Notes: generated from the letters alone by a model not told the origin. A stretch of DNA of 64,000 nucleotides from Hydrangea macrophylla (GCA_033977485.1 CM066984.1:47847600-47911599); one strand, 5' to 3'. Numbered from the stretch's first letter, positions 47,101 through 58,290 are shown. Numbers and translations are program-made.

Positions 47101-47807
47101 GACCAGAAATTGTTTATGCCTAATTAAAGGTCTAGCAATATATCTAAGCTTCAAAAGTTTTCTCCAATACCAAGAGCATTGTCCGGGGGCTTTCACCTCC
47201 CAAAAGCTTTTGGTTTTGATCATGTGCATATAAATCCAATCTTTCCAAAGAGAATTATTAGTTGGATCAAGAAGGTTCCCTATATGTTTAAGATTAAGCA
47301 CAGTATTAGTAATGAAAATATCCTTAAACCCGAGGCCTCCCTCTTGTTTAGGTCTGCAGACACCTGCCCAAGCCCCTTTGGATCCATGAGCTTTCTCAGT
47401 AGAACCACTCCAAAGAAACCTCCTCAAAGCTTGTTCCACCTGCTTAAGAACACCTTTAGGAAGAATAAACATCCCAGACCAATAAAGTTGAATGCCACTG
47501 GAGTATTCACCCGGCGCCTCCAGGCCTCGGGGGATTAGTCGAGGTGCGCGCAACCTGGCCCGGACACCCCCGATTACCAAAAAAAAAAAGGATAGGTATT
47601 TGGATTTCCAGGAGTTAATTCTAGAACAAATTTTGGTGACAAGTTCTTCACAATGGTGTTTTCTCAATTTAGTAGTAATTAAGGGGACACCCAAGTATTT
47701 TAAGGGAAGAGTTCCCTTAGTAAATTGGAGTTCACTGAGTAACTTGAGAGCCAGACTATCATCAATCCCAGAGAAGAAAAGACAGCTTTTAGAGTTATTA
47801 GCTTGAA
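47100..47807 (-). pseudogene. LINE G ORF2 segment between RT and zf-RVT
   Basis: Encodes NNSKSCLFFSG, LPLKYLGVPLITTKL, then IQLYWSGMFILPKGVLKQV and CSWYWRKLLKL. A truncated SINE (47495-47589) replaces the codons for AGRAQLI and neighbours while leaving the frame open. It is flanked by LINE O on the right and LINE N on the left. Confidence 0.75.
47495..47589 (+). mobile_element. 5'-truncated SINE replacing LINE G sequence
   Basis: A 95-bp GC-rich 3' half of the same SINE as 50171-50342 (ccactggagtattcaccc, cccggacaccccc), ending in 11 A. It lacks the tRNA-like A and B boxes. Roughly 35 bp of LINE sequence expected at this place is missing and no TSD is seen. That suggests insertion with target deletion or microhomology joining (ccact). 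Confidence 0.75.
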
Positions 47808-48830
47808 TTGGGAATGGTGAGAACACTTCTCTCTGGTTTGATAATTGGCTCCCTGTTGGGCCTTTGTTGGATAAATATACAGTCAGGATTGTTTATGATG
47901 CGGCCATTAACATTAATGCTAAAGTTAGTACCATTATTAGGGGTTTGGAATGGGATTGGCCTAGCTCTCACTCCATTGATCTGGATGAAGTTAGAACTAT
48001 GTTCACCAACCTCTATAAACCCTCTTTTCTTCAGGACAAAGTTAGTTGGTAGGTCACTCCATCTGGTAAATTTAAATTTTCCCTTATTTGGGATCATTTA
48101 AGGTACCATCACCCCAAGGTTCCTTGGTATGACAGTGTGTGGTTTAAAGGAGGTACTCCTAGGTCGAGTATAATTCTTTGGTTAGCAGCTCATAACAGAT
48201 TGTCTACCCATGATAGGATTTCTTCTTTCACCCGTGGCCCCCTGGCTTGTGTTTTCTGCCACTCTCAGATGGAAGCACATAATCACTTGTTTTTTTCTTG
48301 CTCTTACTCTTGTGGTATTTGGCAGGATATTATGCATAGGTGTGGCTTGACTTGGAATGGTTAAGGTTGGAATGACACTTTGATTTGGATGGCTCAACAC
48401 CTCAAAGGAAAGACGACACTTCATCAAATCCCCAAACATTGCTTGGGAGTTACTGTTTATGGATTATGGAAAGAGCGGAACAATGGATCCTTCAAACACA
48501 TTTTTTGTCCCAAAGAGATTATCCTCAAGAGCTTAATATCTCAAATCCATGACCTCATAAGGGTTAACTGGAAGCACCGTAGTAATCTTAATTCCATTCT
48601 TTGTAATTGGCTTTAATGTCATTCTTTTGTTGATGGCAATTGCTTTGTATTGATTTGTTTTTGGCTGTTTTGGGGTTAATCTCCCTTGGTTGGTAGCTTT
48701 CTTTGCTATATGTTCCTTTTCAGAGCCTTGCTTCTATCTGTATATCCTGGGGTATGCCCCTTGTACTTTTGTACATCCTTTTTTGGAATCTATTTACCAT
48801 TTTCAGAAAAAAAAAAAAAAAAAAAAAAAA
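47808..48830 (+). mobile_element. LINE 'O' 3' fragment in LINE G
   Basis: A 5'-truncated LINE beginning at IGNGENTSLWFDNW, with the zf-RVT block (VTPSGKFKFSLIWDHL, CHSQMEAHNHLFF) and WKERNNGSF, ending at CNWL with a stop near 48616. In-frame stops at about 48050 (TAG) and 48361 (TAA) inactivate it. Tail motif at about 48742, A-run 48807-48830. Short TSD (A)GCTTGAA at 47801-47807 and 48831-48837. Confidence 0.85.
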
Positions 48831-50568
48831 GCTTGAAGGCCAGACAACTCATAAAATTGATTCAATGTTTCTCTAACAAGTTTAGCCAAACTTACATCTC
48901 CATTAAAAAGAATTATAAGGTCATCCGCAAAACAGAGATGTGAAATTTTCATTTTATCACATTTCCAATGGAAAGAGAAAGGGCCACTATGAATATTAGA
49001 CTGAAGTAATTGGCTAAAAGCATCCATAACAATGACAAACAAGTAGGGAGAAAGAGGATCACCCTGTCTAAGCCCTTTAGCTCCTTCAAAATACCCAACA
49101 GATTCTCCATTGAAATTAATGGAATACCTTGGAGAAGATACACAAGCTTGGATCCATATCCTCATCCTAGGGGAAAACCCTATAATATCAAGAAGATCAA
49201 AAAGGAAGGTCCAATTAACATTGTCATAGGCTTTCATGAGGTCAACTTTAGCTGCAGCCCTAGGTTTACCACTACTTTTATGATAGTCTCTTAAAAGGTC
49301 CTGAGCAAGCAAAACATTATCACAAATCCTTCTCCCTTTAACGAAAGCAGATTGAGCTCGATCAATGAGAGAGGGGAGAACCTTCTGAAGTCTGTTAGCT
49401 AAAAGCTTAGAAATACACTTATAGACAGTATTACAACAAGAGATAGGCCTAAAGTCCCCCATTTTCTATGGGTTAGGGACTTTAGGGATCAAAGCTATGG
49501 TAGTGGCATTGGATTCCTTGAGCAATTCACCAGTTGTAAAAAATTCAGTAATAGCAGCAGTGATTTCAGGGCCAACAGTAGCCCAGGAGTTTTTAAAAAA
49601 GTGGGCATTAAACCCATCAGGCCCCGGAGCTTTATTATCATGCAATGAGAAGAAAATCTCTTTAATCTCTAATGGAGTGGGGATCCTATCAAGATTAAGC
49701 AAAACAATTTCAAGAACTTTTTTGTGAATAAAAGTCCGAAGAAAATCCATCCCTGGGTAGTTGTTTCTAGCAGGAGAGCCTAGAAGATCTTGAAAATATC
49801 TAAGAGCTTCAACCTTTGCTTTCTCAACATTACAAGTAAATTGTCCATCAGGTTTTTCCAACTTGAATATTCTTTTTATGTTTCTCCTACCTTTGATAGA
49901 TTGAAAGAAATATCTGGAATTTTTATCTCCGCATTCCGGCCACTGTAATCTTGACTTTTGCTTGAGTGTTTCTTCCTCAATCCAAGTAGAATCTAGGTAG
50001 TTTTTCATGCATATCTTTTGTTTTGAAATTAGATTAATGTCATGAGGATGTTGGAGAAGCTCAGAATGGACATTCTCTAGATCTTCCCTAGCTTTGTCAG
50101 CATTAAGTTTTTCTTTTCCAGTAATAAGCCTACTAAACTACTTTAAATCATGTTTAACAAATCTAAGTTTTTTTTGGGTAATCGGGGGTGTCCGGGCCAG
50201 CTTGCGCGCACCTCGACTAATCCCCTGAGGCCTGGAGGCGCCGGGTGAATACTCCAGTGGCCACGCCCCCCATGACTCGAACACTAAACCTCTTGGGTAG
50301 TACACCCAAGAAGCTTACCACTCGACCACAAAGAGACTTGGTCAAATCTAAGTTTATGACAGACTTGGAATTGGGCAGAGCCACTCACTCTATTGCCCCA
50401 AGCTTGGGAGATAGTTTCAGGATATTGATCCAGTTGGGTCCAAAAATTAAAAAATTTAAAGGGTCTACCTTTTCTCCTAGCAATTTTATCCACATAAGTA
50501 ATAAATGGGGAGTGATCAAAAGTACCTGGTTTATAAAAGTGAGTATAGGAATCAGGGAAATTATCTAA
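48831..50568 (-). pseudogene. LINE G ORF2, late endonuclease and RT part
   Basis: From DNFPDSYTHFYKPG through KIARRKGRPFKFFNFW (endonuclease end), the linker WIEEETLKQKSRLQW, and RT motifs [36 protein letters not shown] and LCFADDLI, to SGLQA at LINE O. Stops near 49463 and 50009-50140, plus the SINE at 50171-50342, break the frame. Confidence 0.8.
50171..50342 (-). mobile_element. Full-length tRNA-derived SINE (Au-like) with 13-bp TSD
   Basis: A 172-bp insert with target duplication CAAATCTAAGTTT at 50158-50170 and 50343-50355. On the minus strand an A-box-like GTGGTCGAGTGG and a B-box-like TGTTCGAGTC (pol III promoter) open the element. A GC-rich body and a short A-run follow. The body (attagtcgaggtgcgcgc, ctggcccggacacc) resembles what I recall of Au SINEs; the family name is tentative. 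It encodes no protein and would rely on LINE enzymes. Confidence 0.85.
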
Positions 50569-50965
50569 TGATGAGAATCAAGGAAGCACTTAATGGGCTG
50601 AATTGGGCTGATTATAAATGGAGAATCCAAGAAGAATAAATGGAGAATAATTTTTTTTAAGAACACTTTTTTTTTTTTTTTTCGGAAATTGGTAAATAGA
50701 TTCCAAAAAATTAAGTACAAATGTACAAGGGGCATACCCCAGGATAGACAAAAAGGCACAGAAGGAGGACTAGAAGAAGGAAAACAATAAACATCTCAAA
50801 ACTGGCACCATGAGCCAAAATAAGGGCAAAACCCTAGTAACCAAGTAGGGCAAAGGAAAAAGACTTGTGTTAAAGCCACTTACAAAACCCTAATAGAGCA
50901 AAACAGTCAAATGCATACGCACAAACACAATTGAGCACGACAGGGTACACTTAAGGGGTATGTCC

Positions 50966-53900
50966 TTAACTCCAATTACGTAAGTAATCTGCAAGTTGGG
51001 GATGATGATTCCATTTAGTTCTTATCTGAATGTTGATTTGGGAAATCAAGTTTTGAAGCACCTGCTCCTTTGGGATGAAAGAGCCCTGAAAAGCCCTGTT
51101 GTTCCTTTCTCTCCATAGACCATAGACTGCAACTCCTAAGCAAGTTTTAGGGACGGCATGTTGAAATTTATTGCCTGTCCAATTCTGAGTCATCCACTGT
51201 ACAGTAGAGTTCCAGTCAGTCCTATTCCATCTTACGTCACATCTTTGCATCAAATCCTGCCAAACAAAAGTAGCATAACTACATTAAAAAAATAAGTGAT
51301 TATGAGATTCCATTTGGCTATAACAAAGCACACAAGCCAATGGTCCAGGAGTGAAAGAATAGATTCTATCATGCATTGCTAGCCTATTAAGAACAGCAAA
51401 CCATAATATGAAGTTCTGTCTAGGAGTACACCCATTGAACCAAACCAATTTATGCCAAGGGACGACAGGGGAAACTTCTCGAAAATGCTCCCAAATTTGA
51501 GCAAAATTATAGTTCCCCTTGGATGATACCGTCCAAAAGATACTATCACTCAAACCTGTAGGTTTATGCAAATTAGATAAGAGGATTCTAACCTCATTTA
51601 ATCCTATAGAATTTGAAGAAGGCCAGTTCCAATCATTATTACTTATGATTGTTGCCACTTTTGCTTTAGCGTCAATAGCAGTATCATAAGCAATCCTGTT
51701 TGTGTATTTTACAAAAAGAGGACCACACGGGAGCCAATTATCGAACCAAAGAGAAGTTTGTTGACCATTACCAATTTTGTGCAAAAGTAAAGGTCGGACA
51801 ACCTCCCTAAGTTTCAACAGTTTTCTCTAATACCAGGAACACTGACCTGGAGCCTTAATTTCCCAAAAACTATTTGATTTTATCATGTATTTATGCACCC
51901 AGTTCTTCCACAAGGAATTATTTTTAGGATCCAGGAGACTCCCTATATGCTTTAAATTCAATATAGTATTAGTAAGATAGATGTCTTTGAACCCCAGACC
52001 ACCCTCCTTCTTAGGCTTACAAACATTGACCCAAGCAATTTTTGCTCCCCTCCCCTTTTCAGTGGTGCCAGTCCAAAAGAATCTCATAATAGCTTGATCA
52101 ACCTGTTTAAGAACACTTTTAGGCAGTATAAACATTCCAGACCAATACTGTTGGATCCCCGATAAGACAGATTGGATTAGTTGAGCCCTACCTGCAAAAG
52201 ACAAAAACTTAGACTTCCAAGAATTAATTCTAGAGCAAATTTTATTCACCAACTCTTCACAATGGCTTTTCTTCAATTTAGTAGTAATTAATGGAACACC
52301 TAGATACCTCATAGGAAGCGACCCCTTTGTAAATTGGAGTTCCATAAGCAACTCATTAGCTAAATTATCACTAATACCAGAGAAAAACACACAACTTTTA
52401 GAATTATTGGCTTGAAGCCCTGAGAAGTCATAGAATTGATTTAAAGTTTTACGAACCATCTTTGCAGATTCAATATCACCATTAAACAAAATAATTAAAT
52501 CATCCGCAAAACAAAGGTGATTTATTTTTAAAACGTCACACTTCCAATGAAATGTGAAGGGCTCATGCTGACTATTATAGTGAAGTAATTGGCTTAAAGC
52601 CTCCATAACAAGAACAAACAAATAAGGGGATATAGGATCACCTTGTCTAAGACCTTTGGCACCTTCAAAATATCCCACGGATTCACCATTAAAATTAATG
52701 GAGAATCTTGGAGTAGTAAAATAGGCTTTGATCCATTTTATCAGTCTAGGAGGGAACCCAAATGTATCAAGTAAATCAAGTAAAAACTCCCAACTCACAC
52801 TATCATAGGCCTTCATAAGATCAACTTTTGCAGCAACTCTAGGTTTACCTAATTCCTTGTGATAATCTCTTAGAAGATCTTGGGCAAGTAATATGTTATC
52901 ACTAATTTTTCTTCCTTTAACAAACGCAGATTGGGCTTGGTCAACGATGGACGGGAGGACCGTTTGGAGCCTATTAGCAATAATTTTAGAAATACATTTA
53001 TAAATAGTATTACAGCAAGAGATTGGTCTAAAATCTCCCATCTTAGAAGGATTAGGAACTTTAGGAATCAATGCTATAATAGTAGCATTAGACTCTCTAA
53101 GTATTTCTCCAGTCAGAAAAAATTCTTGAATGGCTCCGATGACAGTTTGCCCTACTGTAGACCAAGACTTTTTGAAGAAATGAGTATTAAAACCATCAGG
53201 CCCCGGAGCTTTATTATCAGGCATATTAAACATCGTATCTTTTATTTCTGAGCTAGTCGGAAGTCTATCCAATGCCTCCAAAAAAGAGTCGGGGACTTTT
53301 TTAAATATGATTCTCCTCAAGGCATTAATCCCAGGGTATTGGTTAGTGGCTCTAGTACCAAGTAAAGCAGAGAAATGTCTTAAAGCTTCAGATTTAGCTT
53401 CTTCAATATTGCAAGTAAAAGTACCATCAGGTTTTTCCAGTTTAAAAATCCTTTTCCTATTCCTCCTACTTTTAATGTGGTGAAAAAAATAGCTAGTGTT
53501 TTTGTCGCCAGCTTCTAACCATTGAACTCTGGATTTTTGCTTTAGGGTTTTTTCCTCAATCCAGATTGATTTCAAATACTCAGACATGCAATGCTTTTGT
53601 TTTGTAATTAGGGAAGGACAATAGGGATCTTTCAAAAGATCAGAGTGAACTTGTTTTAGAGCTTCCCTAGCTTTATCAGCTAACACTTTTTCCTTACCAT
53701 CAAAGCTTTTGCTAAGGGTTTTCAATTCATGTTTTAAAATCCTTAGCTTATGGCAGGTTTGATATTGAATAGTTCCATTAACATTGGACCTCCAAGCATT
53801 AGATACTATTTCGGAGTAATTATCGAGTTGTGTCCAAAAATTAAAAAATTTGAAACTTTTCCCTTTCCTCCTAACCATTTTATCTACATAGAGAACAAGA

Positions 53901-54592
53901 GGGGAGTGGTCAGAGGTACCTTGTTCTTGGAAATGGACATAAGAGTCGGTGAACTTATCCAGCCAAGTTTGATTAACTAGAGCTCTATCCAACTTCCTTT
54001 GAGTGTAGTCAGGTCTACCATATCTTCTGTTACTCCAGGTGAAAAATTCTCCCATGTATCTTAGGTCAGTTAAACAATGAGAATTAACAAAATGGATAAA
54101 ATCATAATTATCAGAGTTAAGGCAAAAATTAGGGTCAGAAACTTCATTAGTGTTCAAGACCACATTAAAATCTCCAAGAAGAACCCGGTTGATATTAGAG
54201 GTTCCATTATAAATGGAGCCTAACTCAGACCAGAGTTCCTTTCTTTCCTGCCCAGTATTAAAGCCATAAATGAATGATGCCTCAAAACAAATTATTTGGT
54301 CATCATTTTCAATGTTCACATGAATAAACTGAGAGGAACACTTAAGAACAGAGAGATTAATTTTGTCTGGGTTCCAACCAACCCAGATTCTGCCCACAGA
54401 GTTTTGGGAGCTATTAGAGACAAAATTCCAATCTTTAAAAACTTTCTTTTTAATTAAGTCCTCATTACCCTGTCTGACCTTGGTTTCAACAATACCTAAA
54501 ACATCTATATTATTCTGATATATTAATTTAGCAACCTCAAGTTGTTTAGAGGGGAGGTTGAGACCCCTTATATTCCAATTGCTAATAATCAT
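50966..54592 (-). pseudogene. LINE F ORF2, full length (about 1208 codons), two nonsense codons
   Basis: Endonuclease at residues 1-230 (MIISNWNIRGLN, VGWNPDKINL, LGDFNVV, SDHSPLVLYV). Linker WIEEKTLKQKSRVQW. RT at about 460-760 ([45 protein letters not shown]). Then FLSFAGRAQLIQS, GMFILPKSVLKQV, the zf-RVT block (FTPGPLACVLCYSQM, HNHLFF) and a C-terminal WRERNNRAF module ending LRNWS. A TAG replaces the expected Trp of YWRKLLK (about 51827) and a TAA replaces the residue after HNHLFF (about 51282). The frame is otherwise undisturbed. It has no RNase H. This is the best template in the window for the LINE's ORF2 length. Confidence 0.9.
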
Positions 54593-54925
54593 TAGGTACG
54601 TTGTTGAGTTTGTCTCTTCTTACCTGAAGAGCCAGTTTGTTTAATTTGAGAATTCTTAACCATACCTGACCCTTGTGGATGAGATTTAGGGGAACACTCT
54701 GATGTGCTACCTTTCCTTAGTTGAAGGCTCTTGTCAGCAACAGTTAATTCTTCTTGGGGCTCCTCTTCGTTCGTTTGAAAAGATCCTTGGTCATTGTTGT
54801 CCATCCCTGATTGGTTGGAGGCCATATTTGTAGTAGATTGGCCTTTTGACCCTATAGTTTCTGGACGTTGCTCTCTCTTGCAATTATTAGGTACTAAAAC
54901 TGAGGCTTCAGGCACAGCTTTCTCA
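54592..54925 (-). CDS. LINE F ORF1, C-terminal segment
   Basis: About 110 codons starting at EKAVPEASVLVPNN. Hydrophilic, Ser/Gln/Glu-rich, with tail GSSGKKRQTQQRT and TAA overlapping the ORF2 ATG. The upstream codons in the same open frame belong to the LTR element, so DUF4283 and the zinc knuckle are absent from this truncated copy. Confidence 0.75.
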
Positions 54926-55014
54926 TTTTTTTTAAGAACACGATGACACAAACAAAGACACAAAAACAAAATGGATAGATAATCTGATTTTAGAGCCTGA
55001 GCTTTGATACCAAA

Positions 55015-55813
55015 TGATGCGAACCTCAATAACTTGTATTGAGACCCAACAACAAAATTGACATGTTTACCCAGAAAAGCTAAAATCAGATTGTTGTGAT
55101 AGTGAACCCGTGACCCAACGCCTATAAAGAGACGCAAACCACGGGTATTCCAAAGATTAGTGAAGATGCCACAATCAGATGCGGAAGGCTGATTGATAAG
55201 TCATGGTGTGTGAAGACGCCACAATCAGATGCGAAAGGCTGATTGATAAGTCAAAAATTGTGTTCTGTGAAGAACAAGGGGGAGGAGCAAAGCTCAACTT
55301 CAGAATTGTGTTTAATCCATTATATAAATCTGCCCATACAAAAGAGTATATATAGGATTGGAACAACCCTCCAACCATAGGGATAAATGCAAGTTGTTGG
55401 AACAACCCTCCAACCATAGGGATAAATGCAAGTTGTTGGAACAACCCTCCAACCATAGGAAATAAATGCAAGTAGTTGGAACATCCTCCCAACCATAGGA
55501 AATAAAGCTATCACGTTTTTTAACATAGACTTATACAAAAAAATAGTTTAACTCATTAAAAACACATAGAAACATGAACAAACTCCCAACTACCAACTAT
55601 AAAACATAAATAGCCATATCTTGGAAGTTATATTCAGCCCATTATTCTTCCACATGCATAAATATGATTAGGAAATATAATCAGCCCTATCTTCTTCAAA
55701 TTTATGCCCAATTAATAAGATCAACCCAAAAAAAATGCCACCTTGATCTTCTTGGATTCTCCATTTATAATCAGCCCAATTCAGCCCATTAAGTGCTTCC
55801 TTGATTCCCATCA
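55015..55813 (-). repeat. Array-family LTR outside the array (799 bp)
   Basis: TGATGCGAACC...TTCCCATCA. It differs from array LTRs by a fourth copy of the about 37-bp minisatellite (55364-55480) and by scattered changes such as gaagatgccac and aaaagagtat. The PBS (TGGTATCAAAGC on the minus strand, one base off) precedes it at about 55001-55012. Confidence 0.88.
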
Positions 55814-56413
55814 TCTAGCCAAGCTTGATTAACTAAGGCTCTATCTAATTTCCTTTGCGAAAAGTCAGGTCGACCGAATCTCCTGTTGCACCAGATTAAA
55901 ATGATCCACCAGCTTGATGAAATCAAAGATCTCAGAATTTAAACAAACTTCAGGACTAGAAATTTCAGAAGTTTGTTAAACAACATTAAAGTCTCCCAAA
56001 ATGATGTGATTGGAAGAATTAAGACCAACTGTAATTGATTTTAGGGAAGCCGAGAGGTCCTTTCTTTCAATCCCAAAATTAGAGCCATAAACAAAAGAAG
56101 CCTCAAAGGATATAGTTTTATCATCACTTTCAATGATAGTGTGAATAAGTTGGGAAGTGGTTGCCAAAAAAGAGACATGAACTTTATTAGGATTCCAAGC
56201 AACCCAGATTCTGCCAACAGAGGCCGGGGAACTATTGGTGACAAGGTTCCAGTCTTTAAAAATTTTCCTTTTAATCAAGTCCTCATTGGATTGTCTAACT
56301 TTGGTCTCAACAATTCCAATCACATCAATATTATTAAGATAGATAAATTTTGCAACCTCATTTTGCCTAAAGGGTTGGTTGAGACCCCTAATGTTCCAGC
56401 AACACACAATCAT
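55814..56413 (-). pseudogene. LINE G ORF2 start, endonuclease N-terminus
   Basis: MIVCCWNIRGLNQPFRQ begins at 56413. IWVAWNPNKV and ILGDFNVV follow. An in-frame TAA then stops the frame near 55976, and codons RFGRPDFSQRKLD and VNQAWLD resume in another frame up to the LTR element. The sequence is frameshifted and shortened around 55890-55980. Confidence 0.8.
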
Positions 56414-56457
56414 TAATAATAAAGTGAATGTTAAGGGCACCAGCCTTTTAAAAATGT

Positions 56458-57121
56458 TTATGGGGGTTTTTTCCTCCTTCCAGAGGAGTTACTGTTTTTA
56501 TTCCCCCTATTGTGATTAGAAGTTTTCATACCTGTGGGAGACAAGAATGAGTTAGAAGATTTCTGACCCGGGTCAATTTCCTGAACTGAATTTGTGCTCT
56601 CAGAGCTGGTTGTAATTTGTGGTGTAGCAATGGATGTTGAACTTGAGTCCTCAGTCCCAAGTACTTGGTCCATAGGGCCCTTTAGTTCCTCCATAGACTT
56701 TTGTTCTGAAATGATTTTACAAGGCAGTACATCTTGACTCTTATTGGTTTCAGTAACATCCAATTGTAATTGGGTAGAACAAACAGTTACATTTTGCAAT
56801 TCCACAACAGTGGTTTCTACTATTGAACATTAACCTTTGGACATTAACCTTTCCATTGTAGCTTTAGCTTGATTCATTGTGGGAGATTTCCCATCTCTAA
56901 GTTGAACAGACCCATCACCTTTAAGCAAATATTTGCTCGCAAGTTCATGGGAGAGAACAGATTGGCTAATAGATTTAATGTTCTTGGAGGAGCACTCTTC
57001 ACTAGCCCTCTTACCTAGAGAATCTTGGGGACTATGTTGCTTCAAGACTGATATGGATGATGGAGAGCCAACTTGTCCATGACCAGCAATTTGATTTCTT
57101 TTCTTCTTGTTTGACCCTATT
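56458..57121 (-). pseudogene. LINE G ORF1, C-terminal half
   Basis: Two frames: KQHSPQDSLGKRASEE (57045-56830) and ELQNVTVCSTQLQ to SSGRRKKPP (56805-56458), separated by a stop near 56830. The in-frame TAA at 56460-56458 precedes the family's TAATGA site (56415-56410) by exactly 15 codons, so it looks like a premature stop. The 5' side is truncated at about 57121 against an LTR tip. Confidence 0.65.
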
Positions 57122-57124
57122 TCT

Positions 57125-57252
57125 TAGGCGATGTTGATTGCCCCAATCCTTGCATTGCTTCCTTGATCTTCTTAGCTCTTGATCTTGTGATTGGCCTATC
57201 TAGAACTTGTAAGGGATCATCTTTGATACTCGGTCCACCATGGTACCCATCA
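57125..57252 (-). repeat. Gypsy-family LTR tip fragment
   Basis: The minus strand starts TGATGGGTACCATGG at 57252 and encodes [18 protein letters not shown], close to the LTR-borne pol end of the 5-12 kb gypsy ([20 protein letters not shown]). Only about 128 bp is kept, and its left edge abuts LINE G ORF1. The right edge is a clean LTR terminus inside LINE I endonuclease codons. Confidence 0.75.
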
Positions 57253-57840
57253 ATTAGAAACTTCTTTAGGACATAAAGTCACATTAAAATCACCTAAAGC
57301 AATGAAATTAGTAGACTGAGTGCCCAGGGATATGTTCTTAAGATCAGACCAAAGATTCAATCTTTCATGGCCAGTATTATGGCCATAAATGAAAGTAGCT
57401 TCACAAACTTGAGACAAGTCCTTCATAATTTTAACATGGATAAGTTGGGGAGAGGTTTTTAAAATAATCAGAGAAAAATTATCTGAGTTCCAACCAATCC
57501 AAATTCTCCCAACAGAATTGGGGCTACTGTTAGTGTCAAAACTCCAGTGTTTAAAACTTTTTTGCTTGACAAAGTCTTCATTAACTTGTCTTACTTTGGT
57601 TTCAGTAATTCCTAGCACATCAATATTATGCTCATAGATGAATTTAGCAACTTCAGATTGCCTAATGGGCTGATTTAAGCCCCTAATATTCCAAAAACTT
57701 ATTACATTAAAAAACTTTGGGGGGGAGGGGGTTGAGGATACTTACCCGAGGAACTTAAAGGAGATTTCTTCTTAATATGCTTACCAGAGGAGGGTGAACT
57801 TAGCTCAGGGTTCTTCTTCCTCATGATGCACTGGAATCGA
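57253..57840 (-). pseudogene. LINE 'I': ORF1 tail and ORF2 endonuclease start
   Basis: The ORF1 end (SSGKHIKKKSPLSSSGKYPQ) is followed by TAATG at about 57713. The ORF2 ATG is followed at once by TAATAAG, so the start is broken. The endonuclease then reads SFWNIRGLNQPIRQ, ETKVRQVNEDF, IWIGWNSDN and ALGDFNV, up to the LTR tip at 57252. The remainder is absent. It is a decayed fragment. Confidence 0.75.
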
Positions 57841-58290
57841 TGGCAGATTAGTTAACTGCTCAATCATTTTCATCATAGTGGAAAGTTGTTCCCGATTCTG
57901 TTCTATGCTCTGATCTAATACAACTTTAATCATAGCCAATCTAGCTTCCATATCAGCCTCGTGTGCTATTACCCTCAACCCTAGTCGACTCGGCTGATCT
58001 TTTCCCAAACTCTAATCTGATCAAACAGCTGTTCGGAGCTCTGACCAGGAAGGAGTACAATTCTTTGGTCCTACCTTCTCTTCTTGTTTATTAGGATTTT
58101 CAAATAATTAGGTTTCTTGTTTCAAAAGAATTTTCAAAGAATGACATTTACAAAGGTGAATTTACAAAGATGGAAAATCTTTTCCTTTTCATTTTCAAAA
58201 CATTTTCCTAAAAGCAATGAATTCATTTTGAAAGGTTGTTTCAAATTTTCAAAATCCTGCGAAAAATAATTATTGATACGTACAAAAATA
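57841..58290. other. No recognised gene; short minus-strand coiled-coil-like frame
   Basis: Up to 58008 the minus strand reads MGKDQPSRLGLRVIAHEADMEARL and on through a Gln/Glu/Met-rich stretch. This could be the start of a retroelement gag, but no domain can be named. 58020-58290 is A/T-rich with repeated attttcaaa words and holds no ORF I would support. Confidence 0.35.

Larger units (their letters stand above)
50667..54925 (-). mobile_element. LINE 'F', nearly complete ORF2, 16-bp TSD
   Basis: Inserted in the leader of the LTR element. Target duplication TTTTTTTTAAGAACAC at 50651-50666 and 54926-54941. T-run 50667-50682 is the poly(A), with the tail motif at about 50731-50746. It is 5'-truncated inside ORF1. 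The ORF1-ORF2 junction is TAATGA at 54594. It is the youngest layer of the G/LTR/F nest. Confidence 0.9.
50569..55813 (-). mobile_element. Rearranged copy of the array-type LTR element, both ends U3 tips, hosting LINE F
   Basis: The right part is a complete LTR (55015-55813) plus leader and PBS (54942-55014). The leader continues, after LINE F, at 50639-50666. The left end (50569-50635) is the first 67 bases of the LTR in the opposite orientation, TGATGAGAATC. Both outer ends are therefore the same U3 terminus. Flanks are tctaa (50564-50568) and tctag (55814-55818), a 4/5 match to a 5-bp TSD. LINE G codons WLD/NFPDSY rejoin across it. PPT and 3' LTR are missing. Confidence 0.75.
23016..57121 (-). 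mobile_element. LINE 'G', one element expanded to 34 kb by nested insertions
   Basis: Minus-strand pieces join into one LINE: ORF1 57121-56458, ORF2 start 56413-55814, 50568-48831, 47807 to about 47100, and 24050-23016 with the 3' tail. Coding continuity holds at each gap. WLD|NFPDSY spans the LTR element (50569-55813). KLRF spans the SINE (50171-50342). SGLQA|NNSKSC spans LINE O (47808-48830). A join of RHK to IGNG is inferred across LINE N (24051-47100), which holds the LTR array. T-run 23016-23026 is its poly(A). Confidence 0.75.

Noticed and set aside
50171..50342. Functional tRNA gene
   Set aside because: A- and B-box-like motifs exist, but the body does not fold as a tRNA and the unit has a SINE tail and TSD.
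50968..54592. RNase H domain or a second enzyme in LINE ORF2
   Set aside because: After RT only the connector, zf-RVT and short C-terminal module are seen; no D-E-D RNase H signature.
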